From Promethearchaeota archaeon (GTDB taxonomy: Archaea > Asgardarchaeota > Lokiarchaeia > Helarchaeales > RDOG01): DNA of 64,000 bases. Below the pieces are notes generated by a model. That model did no database searches and had not been told where the DNA came from. It saw only the letters and a program-made list of their open reading frames with translations. Below, piece by piece: positions 47,384-56,033 of this stretch. Each line of letters begins with the position of its first letter. The first letter of the stretch is position 1. The position numbers and the translations under genes were made by a program. The stretch is taken from NCBI GenBank assembly GCA_011365055.1, contig RDOG01000006.1, positions 109,415 through 173,414 of the forward strand, given 5' to 3'.

Positions 47384-48050
47384 GAATACATCTTGATTTC
47401 TTTTTTATTTAAAACAATGAAGTTATAACTAATTTTGTTAATAAGAGAAATAAATAAGAAATTCTTTTTCTCCATTATCCTTTAAGCATCTTCTCTTAAA
47501 ATTTTTTTGATAAATAAATGAGATAAATAAGAGAAATAATTGAGAAAAAGTTGCTCTTTTTGAAAAATAAATGAGAAATAATTAATTTAAAGAAGAAATG
47601 ATTATTAAAAATACGAATACTAGTTTCATCTTACGAAATTAGATTTTTTGATAAAACAGATTATACAAGACAAAGGTTAGCTGGAATTATTTTAGATGGA
47701 AAAAGGTGATTTTATTATTTCAAATATTCAAAATCGGTTTGAATTTGAAGGTTGTATATATTTAAAACCACATTTAGATGCATAAAAATATTCAGAAATG
47801 ATAAATTTCACGCAGGATAAATAATAAACCAGTTGTCTCAGTACCATTAAAAGTTTTTATTAAGTAAATTTTTTTCTTTTATCAAATGGTTAATAATATT
47901 TATTAAGTATTTAAAATTAGATGAAATACATTTGGGGAGCATAAATCATCAATTATTCATTAGGATTTATGATGATTTATATAATTTAATTAGAGATAGT
48001 AACTGAATTAGGATTTGGAATCTATATATTCAGGCCGTTTTTTTAAGATT
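47384..48050. other. Non-coding gap of 667 bases
   Basis: No supported gene. It is A/T-rich, with several near-repeats of ATAAATAAGAGAAATAA-like sequence between 47438 and 47580. A 29-codon frame at 47697-47786 (starting MEKGDFIISN) has stop codons just upstream in the same frame and might be a gene remnant, but I cannot assign it. Confidence 0.5.
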
Positions 48051-51000
48051 TCAAATTAATTCTAGTTCACTCGGGATAATTTCGATTTTTTGTGTGCTGA
48101 TTTTCGGTACTCTTGTCCGAACGACCAAATTCTTCAATTTCGTTTCTTTTAAGTACTGAACTGCATTCCAGAGACTAATGAATTCAATATTAGATTCAAG
48201 TATGAGCTCATCCAAGTTAATGTCTAAAGGATCTTTATTTTCAATCAAATGTTCGACAATCATCGCATCGGCTGTTATTATTTTCTTATGTGAAGTTAAT
48301 ATTAGATTAAAGTCCAAATTTTTTGTCAATACTTGCTTATAGATGGAAAGAAAGTCGATTGCTTCTTTTATCCCGAAATCCAAATCTTTGACCAGCGTGA
48401 CCAAGCTTAACTCCTTCTGGTGTGCCACCAAAAATCTGAACACTTCTCGTACTTTCAACCCAAATTCTTTAATTTCCCTGCGCAGAAAGAAGGATATTGA
48501 TTTTGGCTCATAGTCATGTAAGATCCATTCATAATAAGCAAGAACTTTCCTACAATCATAAATCCCAATTTTTAAATCGGGCGCTAATTTCATTAAATCA
48601 AAATTTAAAAGATTTTTTGCAGATTTGATGAAGGATTTAGCTATTAAATCAAGTTCTTTCAATTCTTCAAAGCTTAAATATTCGAATTTTACCTTAATTG
48701 GCTCCATTGCTACTTTTTTAATGAATTCCATTAAAATTTTGAGTTTTGAAAGCGAGATGTTTAACTCAATTAATACATCTCGTGTACTTATTTTTGTGCC
48801 TTTTAACAAATCCGGCTTATTTTTTAATAATTTAACTAATTCAAGCGATAATTCATTATATTCTTCCAGCTCCCTATTAGAAAGCGGCCAGTTTATCGTT
48901 ATCTTTTCTTTTAATTGTTCCTTCAAGTAGACTTGTAGAATTTTCGCATCTTTCATACCAATGTTTGCATGAAATATTAAATTTTCGAGATTTAAGGCAA
49001 GATTCATCGCATTTAGTTCTTTAAGGGTAATCTTACCAAGTTCATCGTAATATTCCTTTTCAATTTCTGATAATAATGGAGAAATTGGCTTGGTTATTTG
49101 TATTTGGACATATTTGTTTATGTCATCAAGAAACAATCCAGGGATGCTCATTTTATTTGCTTCCTTTTCTGTTAAAAGTCTGTTATTTTTCAGTTCAAAT
49201 CGTTTTATCTCAACAGCCCACTTATCAAAATCTTGAAATCGTTTTGCCAAGAGTTCGAATTGAATACCTTGAGCATTTGCAAAGAACGCACGGATGCCAA
49301 ATCCTCTCAATAAATAGAGGGTATCTCGATCATTATAACCTATTAACGCGTTATTTTCGATTAAATAGTTCAGGATAGCGTTAAATATTTCCTCAGATAA
49401 CTCATATTGTTGGAATCGGCCAAAAATTCTGAAGGGGACAACGTCAAATTCGGGAACGGGTTTATTATTCCTGTAATCTATATGATTTGGAGAAGGATCA
49501 AATCTAATTTGTTTTAATATTTCGTCAATAAATGCAGCTGGAATGAAATATTTTTGTTTTATAAGATAAATTCCTCGAACTTGTCCCTTTTTAAGCAAAT
49601 GATTAAGATAACTTAAACTTTCTCCAGGAATTATCTTGTAATGTTGGTCTATTTTTGTTAACGAAATTGGTATTTTATTTTTCAAAATGAATTCTTGATG
49701 TTTTTGCTTTCTGTTTTGACGAATCTTTGATCTACCGACTTTAATCGCAATTATTGAACCCGCAATAACGACTCCAATCACGATAGGAATCATTATGATT
49801 AATATTCTAACTAGTGGATTATCAAGTGAGTTCGTGGGACTGGATCCTGCGCTAACTTCAAAACCATCAGAAAATCCGTCTCCATCAGTGTCAAAAACTA
49901 GAGGATTACAAAAATAAATGTAAACTTCTTGCTGATTTGTTAGCCCGTCCCCGTCAGTGTCACTAGTAAATCTCAGGTAAAAAATGTTGATGCTATTAAT
50001 TGGTCCAATATTACCCGCATTATCCACGCATCTAGATTCTATTAAACTACTATAAGGCAGTAGTCCAGAGATTACTAAACTGCTTCCCATGGTCCAAGTT
50101 CCCCCGTTAATTCTATATTCATAATGACTGAATCCTGATCCACCTGTATCCTTTCCTCCGGTGAAAGAAATGTTCGTATTTTCCAAAATATAGGGAAATG
50201 GTAATAAAAGGGAAAAGTTTACAAAACAAGTACTAGGTAATTCTCTCTCAGTTACACATAATTGAAATAAACTGCTAGAATTATCATTTATATTCCAGTT
50301 ATCAGAAGTATCATTGGCATAAAAGTAGTAAGCAAGGATATCCGAATAATTTAATGATTCAATATCAATAATATACGAAAAAGTCCCGTTTCCAATCGAA
50401 ATCATGCTTCGATTTACGAAAAAACTTGATGAATTTTCACAAATCAAAATATTACTCGTTTTTATATTATCCGTAACATTTACTTTTATTTCTATACTTG
50501 TTTGGTTGGTCCATATCTCCGTTGCATTAAGAAAAAAAGAGTTAATAAAGTGAGTAATTTCAGGAGATTCTTTATCATTAACAGTTAACCAATGTGTAAT
50601 CTTACTAATTGAAAAATTTTCATTTTCAAACGTGCAAGTAATGTTATATAGACCCGCGATTATTGCAGAAATATTGCTAAATTCATCAGAAAATATGGAA
50701 TAATAATCAGAACCGTTAATTTCTATTTTAAAATCTCCTATATTCCGATCTTCAAATAATTTAGCACTTAAATTTACTGATTCATATTGATTTATTATAT
50801 AATTCCCATTTGTTGAATTTAAAAGGAACTTGAATGAAGGAATATCTTTGAAAATAATGTAATTTTGAGGAGAAGTTGCATTCCAGTTATTAGATGTATC
50901 ATTTGCTAGCCATCGATAGTCATATCCCGTCTCATTCGCTGGTAAATCCGAGAAATTATAAAAATACTCGTTGGAATTGTTTAAAATATCCGTGTAATTT

Positions 51001-53360
51001 ATTCCATTAAACTCAAAAACTATTGTATCTAATTCTATTGAATCCACCCACGTGCAATTAAATTGATATAACTCATTTTGATTATAAGTTGGGTTTATTT
51101 GACTTTCAACAATATTTTGATATTCTGGAGATATATAGTCATCAATAAATAACCATAGAGTTTTAACTTGGATCGTATAATTTTCATTTCCAGGATAATA
51201 TGCAGTTACATTATAACTCCCTTTGGAATGATATTTCGTGATATTCGCTATAGGAGAAATGCCAGAATCAATCAATGATTCATTCATATAAAGGAAAACG
51301 TTATTATTTGGAATATTTTCAATAGTAATGTTACAAGCATCATTTAAGTTTAGATAGTAATTTAATTGAGTGTTATTCAAATAGAGTTTCAAGGAATTTG
51401 ACGATTTGGTGATATTATATTTCTTTAACTGTGTAAATATCCAAGAACCATCTGTTTTATTAAATAACCACCGATATTGAAAAGATCCCGCACTTAATGA
51501 GGAAAAAGTGTGATTAAAACTGTTACTAACGTTTTCGGTTATCGTATAATTTACATTTTCCCACTCAAAAAATACAGTATAAAGATTCAGTTCCGTTGAG
51601 ATATTTATTGAAAAAATATATTCTCTATTCTGAGAATATTCTAGTTGAGAAGGAAAATTGACAGATTCGTTGTAAATGTTAATGGTAAAAATTCGTTCTA
51701 TAATAAATTCTTCACCATATGAATCATTATAAAAAACTTGGATAGAATGGTCTCCATTAGCCCATTTTGCAGTAGAATTTTGAAAATGGGATCCATTATA
51801 AAATATTGAATAATTATTTGACCAAGATCCTTGAAAAAAATCTCTATACCAACATTTATCAACGAAACTTGAATTCTTCAAGATGATAGGAACTATATCA
51901 TTATGATAAATCAAGTTCAAAGGTTTTATCATATCAATGGAGTTCCTTAATTTTTGAGCATAAACATCATATCCGTTATTTTGATCATACCATGTAATAA
52001 TTGTACCTCCATTACCATCACTACAAAGAGACGTACCATATTGGCCAGTTGATGGTAATAACGAATAAATGCTAACTCCATTGACGTCCCATTGCACCTC
52101 TCCCGAGGCATCAATAAACTGAAAAAAGATATGGTTATTTCCATCTCTTGATTCAAACCACGTGATGTAGGCACCTCCATTACCATCCTCACAAATATCC
52201 GGGTACCTAGGCATGTACGTACCGCGGACCATCGTTCCATTTTCAACCCATTGCACTTGGCCTAATGCATTAATGCGTTGAGCGTAAACTCCAGGATTAT
52301 TATCCCATGTTATAATCGCCCCACCACTACCATCGCTACATATTTGATGGCTTTCCTGATCACCGGGTAAATTACATATCGGAATTCCATTGTTGTCCCA
52401 TTGTACGTGCCCTGAAGCATTGATATATTGAGCATAAATATCTTCATTATTGTTCCTTTGATCATTCCATGCAATAATCGCCCCACCATTCCCATCACTA
52501 CAAGGATAGGACAGATCTTGAAGATTTAATGCTGTGCAAATGGCAGTACCGCCTACATCCCACAGTATATCTCCCATGGAATTAATTCGCTGAGTAAAGA
52601 TATCGTAATTTCCATTTCGATCATCCAACCAAGTAATAATTGCCCCACCACTCTCATCACTACAAATTCCTCTAATGGACTTGCTCATGGGCCCCATACA
52701 GAATGCAATTCCACTATCTCCCCAAGGTAAGTGTCCCGTGGAATTTACTCTCTGAATAAAAAGATCACCACTAAGATGAAAAGCAATAATTGCCCCACCA
52801 CTCCCATCACTACAAAGATATGGTGTCCATGCTGCTAATGAATATCTAATGCCATTTGTTTCCCATTGAACATGCCCCGATGAATTCACACGTTGAGCAT
52901 ACCCTTCGTATCCTCCTCCATCTCTTTCATCCGCCCAAATAATTATTGCTCCACCATTATCATCACTGCAAATTCCTACAAAACTTTGAGTTTCATTTGC
53001 AGTGCATATGGCAACACCACTTATATTCCATTGAATATATCCTGAAGAATTGATTCGTTGGGCGAATACATCCCCTTCACTATTCCTCCAATCTTGCCAT
53101 GTAATGATTGCTCCGCCGTTTCCATCAGTGCAAATTCTTGTATATCTTTGTACACCTGTTTCATTACAAACAATGGTTCCATTATCCTCCCAAAAAATTA
53201 GGGGGTTCCCATTGGTAGAAATTTGCATATTATCTGTATAAAACATATTTGATTTATTTTGATTTCCATGAAAATTAATTACTGCAAAGGTTCCAATCAA
53301 AGAAATTATTAATATCAGTATAATTCGTGAGCGATTAAACTTATTTATCATATTTCTCAT
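48051..53360 (-). CDS. Giant surface protein: beta-propeller-like repeats, Ig-like region, calcium motif, membrane helix, cytoplasmic helical repeats
   Basis: A 1769-residue single-pass protein. A hydrophobic signal lies at residues 10-30. Seven full repeats and an eighth partial one of DGNGGAIITW, YAQRINSSGHVQW type (about residues 50-470) probably form a beta-propeller. A long asparagine-rich, beta-rich part with Ig-like repeats (LEYSQNREYIFSI, NELYQFNCTW) extends to about 1080. Thrombospondin-3-like calcium motifs DTDGDGLTNQQE and DTDGDGFSDGFE lie at about 1133-1175. A membrane helix (about 1182-1208) is followed by 560 cytoplasmic residues with four or more winged-helix-like units (LNISLSKLKILMEFIKK, LDFGIKEAIDFLSIYK). 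It looks like a receptor or adhesin with an internal signalling part. Ligand and family are unknown. GAGGG precedes the ATG. Confidence 0.85.
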   Translation of the reverse strand: MRNMINKFNRSRIILILIISLIGTFAVINFHGNQNKSNMFYTDNMQISTNGNPLIFWEDNGTIVCNETGVQRYTRICTDGNGGAIITWQDWRNSEGDVFAQRINSSGYIQWNISGVAICTANETQSFVGICSDDNGGAIIIWADERDGGGYEGYAQRVNSSGHVQWETNGIRYSLAAWTPYLCSDGSGGAIIAFHLSGDLFIQRVNSTGHLPWGDSGIAFCMGPMSKSIRGICSDESGGAIITWLDDRNGNYDIFTQRINSMGDILWDVGGTAICTALNLQDLSYPCSDGNGGAIIAWNDQRNNNEDIYAQYINASGHVQWDNNGIPICNLPGDQESHQICSDGSGGAIITWDNNPGVYAQRINALGQVQWVENGTMVRGTYMPRYPDICEDGNGGAYITWFESRDGNNHIFFQFIDASGEVQWDVNGVSIYSLLPSTGQYGTSLCSDGNGGTIITWYDQNNGYDVYAQKLRNSIDMIKPLNLIYHNDIVPIILKNSSFVDKCWYRDFFQGSWSNNYSIFYNGSHFQNSTAKWANGDHSIQVFYNDSYGEEFIIERIFTINIYNESVNFPSQLEYSQNREYIFSINISTELNLYTVFFEWENVNYTITENVSNSFNHTFSSLSAGSFQYRWLFNKTDGSWIFTQLKKYNITKSSNSLKLYLNNTQLNYYLNLNDACNITIENIPNNNVFLYMNESLIDSGISPIANITKYHSKGSYNVTAYYPGNENYTIQVKTLWLFIDDYISPEYQNIVESQINPTYNQNELYQFNCTWVDSIELDTIVFEFNGINYTDILNNSNEYFYNFSDLPANETGYDYRWLANDTSNNWNATSPQNYIIFKDIPSFKFLLNSTNGNYIINQYESVNLSAKLFEDRNIGDFKIEINGSDYYSIFSDEFSNISAIIAGLYNITCTFENENFSISKITHWLTVNDKESPEITHFINSFFLNATEIWTNQTSIEIKVNVTDNIKTSNILICENSSSFFVNRSMISIGNGTFSYIIDIESLNYSDILAYYFYANDTSDNWNINDNSSSLFQLCVTERELPSTCFVNFSLLLPFPYILENTNISFTGGKDTGGSGFSHYEYRINGGTWTMGSSLVISGLLPYSSLIESRCVDNAGNIGPINSINIFYLRFTSDTDGDGLTNQQEVYIYFCNPLVFDTDGDGFSDGFEVSAGSSPTNSLDNPLVRILIIMIPIVIGVVIAGSIIAIKVGRSKIRQNRKQKHQEFILKNKIPISLTKIDQHYKIIPGESLSYLNHLLKKGQVRGIYLIKQKYFIPAAFIDEILKQIRFDPSPNHIDYRNNKPVPEFDVVPFRIFGRFQQYELSEEIFNAILNYLIENNALIGYNDRDTLYLLRGFGIRAFFANAQGIQFELLAKRFQDFDKWAVEIKRFELKNNRLLTEKEANKMSIPGLFLDDINKYVQIQITKPISPLLSEIEKEYYDELGKITLKELNAMNLALNLENLIFHANIGMKDAKILQVYLKEQLKEKITINWPLSNRELEEYNELSLELVKLLKNKPDLLKGTKISTRDVLIELNISLSKLKILMEFIKKVAMEPIKVKFEYLSFEELKELDLIAKSFIKSAKNLLNFDLMKLAPDLKIGIYDCRKVLAYYEWILHDYEPKSISFFLRREIKEFGLKVREVFRFLVAHQKELSLVTLVKDLDFGIKEAIDFLSIYKQVLTKNLDFNLILTSHKKIITADAMIVEHLIENKDPLDINLDELILESNIEFISLWNAVQYLKETKLKNLVVRTRVPKISTQKIEIIPSELELI

Positions 53361-53567
53361 TTTCCCTCAATAGATTTTCTTATAAATCCTATTTTTTTAA
53401 AAAAATATTAAAAGTTATTTAATTAGGAAAAAAATACTTTTTGGAATTTATAAATGCGTTTGGTGGGATTTTTATTATTTTATAAGTCTACTTGGTGAGA
53501 TTTTCGATTGGAAACGCGTGATCCTTTTTTAATACATCCTTCTCAAGGATATACCCATAAGATTTTC

Positions 53568-53795
53568 TTATTGTTCTTGTTCCCACCATCTCTTTGAATT
53601 AAAGTTAACTGCCGGATATAATTTTTGTTGATGTTTCTCTAAAAATTCCTGCACTGCATTCAGATCGACCTCGTAACCTAAATTATAAAATGAAAAATCA
53701 GCAAGGTGAAGATGTTTACCTAGGTCATTTTCTTCAATTTTAGAATAAACTGGATATATATTGTCCTGGTCGACCATCTCTTCGATATAATACAA
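53568..53795 (-). CDS. Small uncharacterised protein
   Basis: A 75-residue acidic frame starting at TTG or upstream, with a Trp-rich end (KRWWEQEQ). No family is recognised, and no ribosome-binding site is clear. Aromatic content and lack of low complexity slightly favour a real gene. It stands alone between the giant surface protein gene and tRNA-Asp. Confidence 0.35.
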   Translation of the reverse strand: MYYIEEMVDQDNIYPVYSKIEENDLGKHLHLADFSFYNLGYEVDLNAVQEFLEKHQQKLYPAVNFNSKRWWEQEQ

Positions 53796-54011
53796 TTCTA
53801 ATTCAGTTTCCTTTCGTTCCTTTCAATTAACAAAAGAAGAACTGACAGATTTAGTATGGAAAATGCCTTCTGCTAAAATTGCATAAAAATGTAGGGTATC
53901 TGCTAGATTAATTACAAAAAAATGTAGATAATGTCCATTGAGAAACCGCCGCGAGGATATTGGCATAAAAAACGAGCGGAAAAATAAGGAAATATGGCGC
54001 CCCCGCCGGAA

Positions 54012-54040
54012 CTATCATCGCCGTGTCTTCACTGCGCGAT
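54012..54040 (-). other. 29-nt intron of tRNA-Asp, noncanonical position 59/60
   Basis: Within the T-loop. The exon helix is the T-stem. Central helix TTCA (54-57) with TGAT, three of four pairs. Bulges AAA and AGT. Intron stem TCGC/GCGA with an inner GTG/CAC. Splicing yields TTCAAAT. Confidence 0.8.
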
Positions 54041-54061
54041 TTTGAACCCGGGTCCTGGGAG

Positions 54062-54079
54062 ATCTGCCTAAATGATAGT
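54062..54079 (-). other. 18-nt intron of tRNA-Asp, position 37/38
   Basis: Central helix CTGT (32-35) with GCAG; 3-nt bulges CAA and ATC; intron stem CTA/TAG. Canonical bulge-helix-bulge. Confidence 0.88.
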
Positions 54080-54312
54080 TGACAGTCCCAGATGATAGAC
54101 CAGACTACACTACGAGGGCAAAATTAATCAATTTTTTTAATACTCAAGTAAGTATCAATGAAAAAGATTAAGGAGTAATTATTTAAATTTTTTTTAAATT
54201 ATCAGAAATGATAAGAGTAGAACTTAAAAATTAATTTTTGATGAATATTTTAAAGTAAATATTAAATTTGCTTTGTACTTTAAAAAAAATTAACCCAAGC
54301 AACCATTAATGT

Positions 54313-54451
54313 CCCCTGGTAGCTTAGCGGTAGAGCATCGGGCTGTAGAGAAATCGCACGATTGAAGTTGGGAGAATCCCAATAATGATCTCGTGTCAGC
54401 ATTTAAATAGAAACCCGGGGATCGCTGGTTCGAATCCGGCCCAGGGGACCA
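54313..54451 (+). tRNA. tRNA-Tyr (anticodon GTA) with a 64-nt intron
   Basis: The acceptor CCCCTGG pairs with CCAGGGG, giving the C1-G72 pair typical of archaeal tRNA-Tyr. A73 and CCA are encoded. Anticodon stem TCGGG/CCCGG, loop CTGTAG-A with GTA. T-stem GCTGG/CCGGC with loop TTCGAAT. Confidence 0.95.
54349..54412 (+). other. 64-nt intron of tRNA-Tyr, position 37/38
   Basis: Central helix CTGT (32-35) with ATAG; 3-nt bulges AGA and AAA. Inside are a stem GCACGA/TCGTGT and a hairpin TTGGGA/TCCCAA. Longer and more structured than the other introns here. Confidence 0.9.
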
Positions 54452-54466
54452 TTTAATTTTTTTTAC

Positions 54467-54540
54467 GGGACGGTTGTCTAGATGGTTATGATGCTGGCCT
54501 TACGAGCCAGAGGTCGGGAGTTCAAATCTCCCCCGTCCCA
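54467..54540 (+). tRNA. tRNA-Val (anticodon TAC)
   Basis: A 74-nt cloverleaf without intron. Acceptor GGGACGG/CCGTCCC, anticodon stem CTGGC/GCCAG around CTTACGA, T-loop TTCAAAT. A73 is followed by TTC, so CCA is not encoded, unlike the other tRNAs here. It follows tRNA-Tyr by 15 nt. Confidence 0.97.
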
Positions 54541-54545
54541 TTCAT

Positions 54546-55022
54546 TTATATTTTTTGCCTAGAATATATTTCATAAAGTGCAATAGCGATCGTCCCAGTC
54601 GTTCCCACATCTTTAGGAGTATTAATGTAGGTTGGAATTCCCATATCCAATTCACGTTTAGATAAACCTGGTGCAGATCCACCAAAAATTAACAGAATTT
54701 TTTCGTTATTTTTTAATTCTTGTATTATTTCGCTAGGATTAAATTCATTTTTGCCATAAGGTTTTGGAGCAAACACGTAAACTTTGGAAGGTTTGATAAT
54801 ATCCATCACGTCTGGAAGATCTTTTAAATATAAAATATTTTTATCATTTTTAATTGCTAATTTGTTTGCATCTGGAACGCCTTCTTGAGCAGCAGATCCT
54901 AAAGCTCTAGCAATTATTATTGAATTTAAGTCGAAACCTATTAATAATTTCGTTATTTCCTTTATTTTTTGACTAGAATGCACGTTATATAAAACGACAT
55001 TTAAATTTTCCATTTCCATCAC
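54546..55022 (-). CDS. DUF2122 protein (annotated RecB-like/SPOUT-like family)
   Basis: A 158-residue archaeal protein. Conserved parts are VLYNVHSSQKI, ARALGSAAQEGVP, LKDLPDVMDIIKPSKVYVF and the end GTTGTIAIALYEIY, which looks like the knotted cofactor site of SPOUT RNA methyltransferases. Databases name the family both RecB-family nuclease and SpoU-like; the SPOUT idea fits the sequence better. Reaction unknown. It follows cutA by 12 nt on the same strand. Confidence 0.7.
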   Translation of the reverse strand: MMEMENLNVVLYNVHSSQKIKEITKLLIGFDLNSIIIARALGSAAQEGVPDANKLAIKNDKNILYLKDLPDVMDIIKPSKVYVFAPKPYGKNEFNPSEIIQELKNNEKILLIFGGSAPGLSKRELDMGIPTYINTPKDVGTTGTIAIALYEIYSRQKI

Positions 55023-55034
55023 ATACCCTTCAAA

Positions 55035-55358
55035 TTACGTTACATTTTCAGTTATCCACTTCAAATAATTGTCATTACCTTTTATGATAGGCGTGAAAAT
55101 CGTTTCAGGGACTTCATAATCATGTATTTCTTTTACTTTCTTTATGATATTCTCTTGATTTTTAGAGAGAGTTTTGCAAATTAGTAAATCTTCAGAATCT
55201 TCTTCAACCTTATCTTTCCATTTATAAATGGATGTTATGTTTGAAATTATGTTAACACACGCTACTAATTTTTCTTTAACTAAAGATCTTGCTATTTCTT
55301 TAGATTGCTTGGGAGAACAAGTAATTAGGCAAATTAAATACGAAATTTCTTCATTCAC
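55035..55358 (-). CDS. cutA: CutA-type divalent cation tolerance protein
   Basis: A 107-residue CutA1. It has SKEIARSLVKEKLVACVNII, SIYKWKDKVEEDSEDLLI and HDYEVPETI, the standard family blocks. It forms a ferredoxin-like trimer and is linked to copper tolerance in bacteria; its archaeal role is unclear. It is first in a two-gene unit with the DUF2122 gene. Confidence 0.93.
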   Translation of the reverse strand: MNEEISYLICLITCSPKQSKEIARSLVKEKLVACVNIISNITSIYKWKDKVEEDSEDLLICKTLSKNQENIIKKVKEIHDYEVPETIFTPIIKGNDNYLKWITENVT

Positions 55359-55534
55359 TCTAAATCCTTCTTTTTTTGATCATTAAGAAATATGATTTTT
55401 AATTTTAAATTATTGCGCATTCTATTAAAAAAAATGCGAAATCAAGATTCTACCAAATTTTCATCAAGAAAAATCGCCTTCTATTGCGTAAATTAGTTCG
55501 TGTTTCTTTAATAAATAAATGATAATCATATAAC

Positions 55535-55927
55535 ATGATAAAAACAATTATGGTCTTTAAAAAGAGCGGACTTTGCTTATTTCATAAGAATTTTTTCTTC
55601 CCACATGATGAACCTCATGAATTAACGGGATTTTTCAGTGCTATAAATATATTTAGCAATAATTTGTTTAAAGAAAAAGTTCAATCAATATTGCTAGGTA
55701 ATTCAAAAATTTTATTTAGATATCATAATGACAATATTTTCGTCATAATAACAGATAAGGATGAATACGTTGATGATATGTTTAATAGTTTAATAACTAA
55801 TTTCATTTCAGAATATACACCTGAAAAGGATGAGAAATTTAGGCAGGAAGGACAGGTTCCAGAGTTCCAGCTTCTAGATGATTTTTTAGATAAATGCTTA
55901 AAAATTCCAACATTTCAAAACTTTTAA
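55535..55927 (+). CDS. Small longin/roadblock-like protein
   Basis: A 130-residue protein that is essentially one longin-like domain: KTIMVFKKSGLCLFHKNF, ELTGFFSAINIFSNN, then IFVIITDKDEYVDDMFNSL. This arrangement is common in Asgard genomes, where such domains are thought to bind Ras-like GTPases. The last 45 residues (EYTPEKDEKFRQEG onward) recur as a pseudogene fragment at 59197-59328, on the other side of the P-type ATPase gene. No obvious partner is adjacent. Confidence 0.6.
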   Translation: MIKTIMVFKKSGLCLFHKNFFFPHDEPHELTGFFSAINIFSNNLFKEKVQSILLGNSKILFRYHNDNIFVIITDKDEYVDDMFNSLITNFISEYTPEKDEKFRQEGQVPEFQLLDDFLDKCLKIPTFQNF

Positions 55928-56033
55928 TTTTGCTTTTATATTTTAAAAAAAAGTACATGGAAATCTTTCAAGACCTGAATCCAGGATCTATCATCAAGTA
56001 ACAATCATTTTTCCTTTAATTTCTTTCCTTCTT

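Larger units (their letters stand above)
53995..54119 (-). tRNA. tRNA-Asp (anticodon GTC) with two introns
   Basis: The acceptor GCCCTCG pairs with CGGGGGC; G73 and CCA are encoded. The anticodon stem TGGGA/TCCCA encloses CTGTCA-C with GTC at 34-36. The T-stem is CCGGG/TCCGG. An 18-nt intron follows position 37 and a 29-nt intron lies in the T-loop after position 59. Removing both gives a normal T-loop, TTCAAAT. Confidence 0.93.

Noticed and set aside
47438..47580. CRISPR-like or regular repeat array.
   Set aside because: The repeats are short, A/T-rich, irregularly spaced and without unique spacers.
47697..47786. A 29-codon frame in the 667-base gap.
   Set aside because: Too short, with upstream stops in the same frame and no recognisable sequence; only noted as a possible remnant.
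53536..53550. Hairpin ATCCTT-CTC-AAGGAT as a terminator of the 75-residue gene.
   Set aside because: No T-run follows on the minus strand, and 6-bp arms are expected by chance.
54349..54412. Box C/D guide RNA inside the tRNA-Tyr intron.
   Set aside because: A sequence like ATAATGATC resembles box C only partly and there is no CTGA box D.
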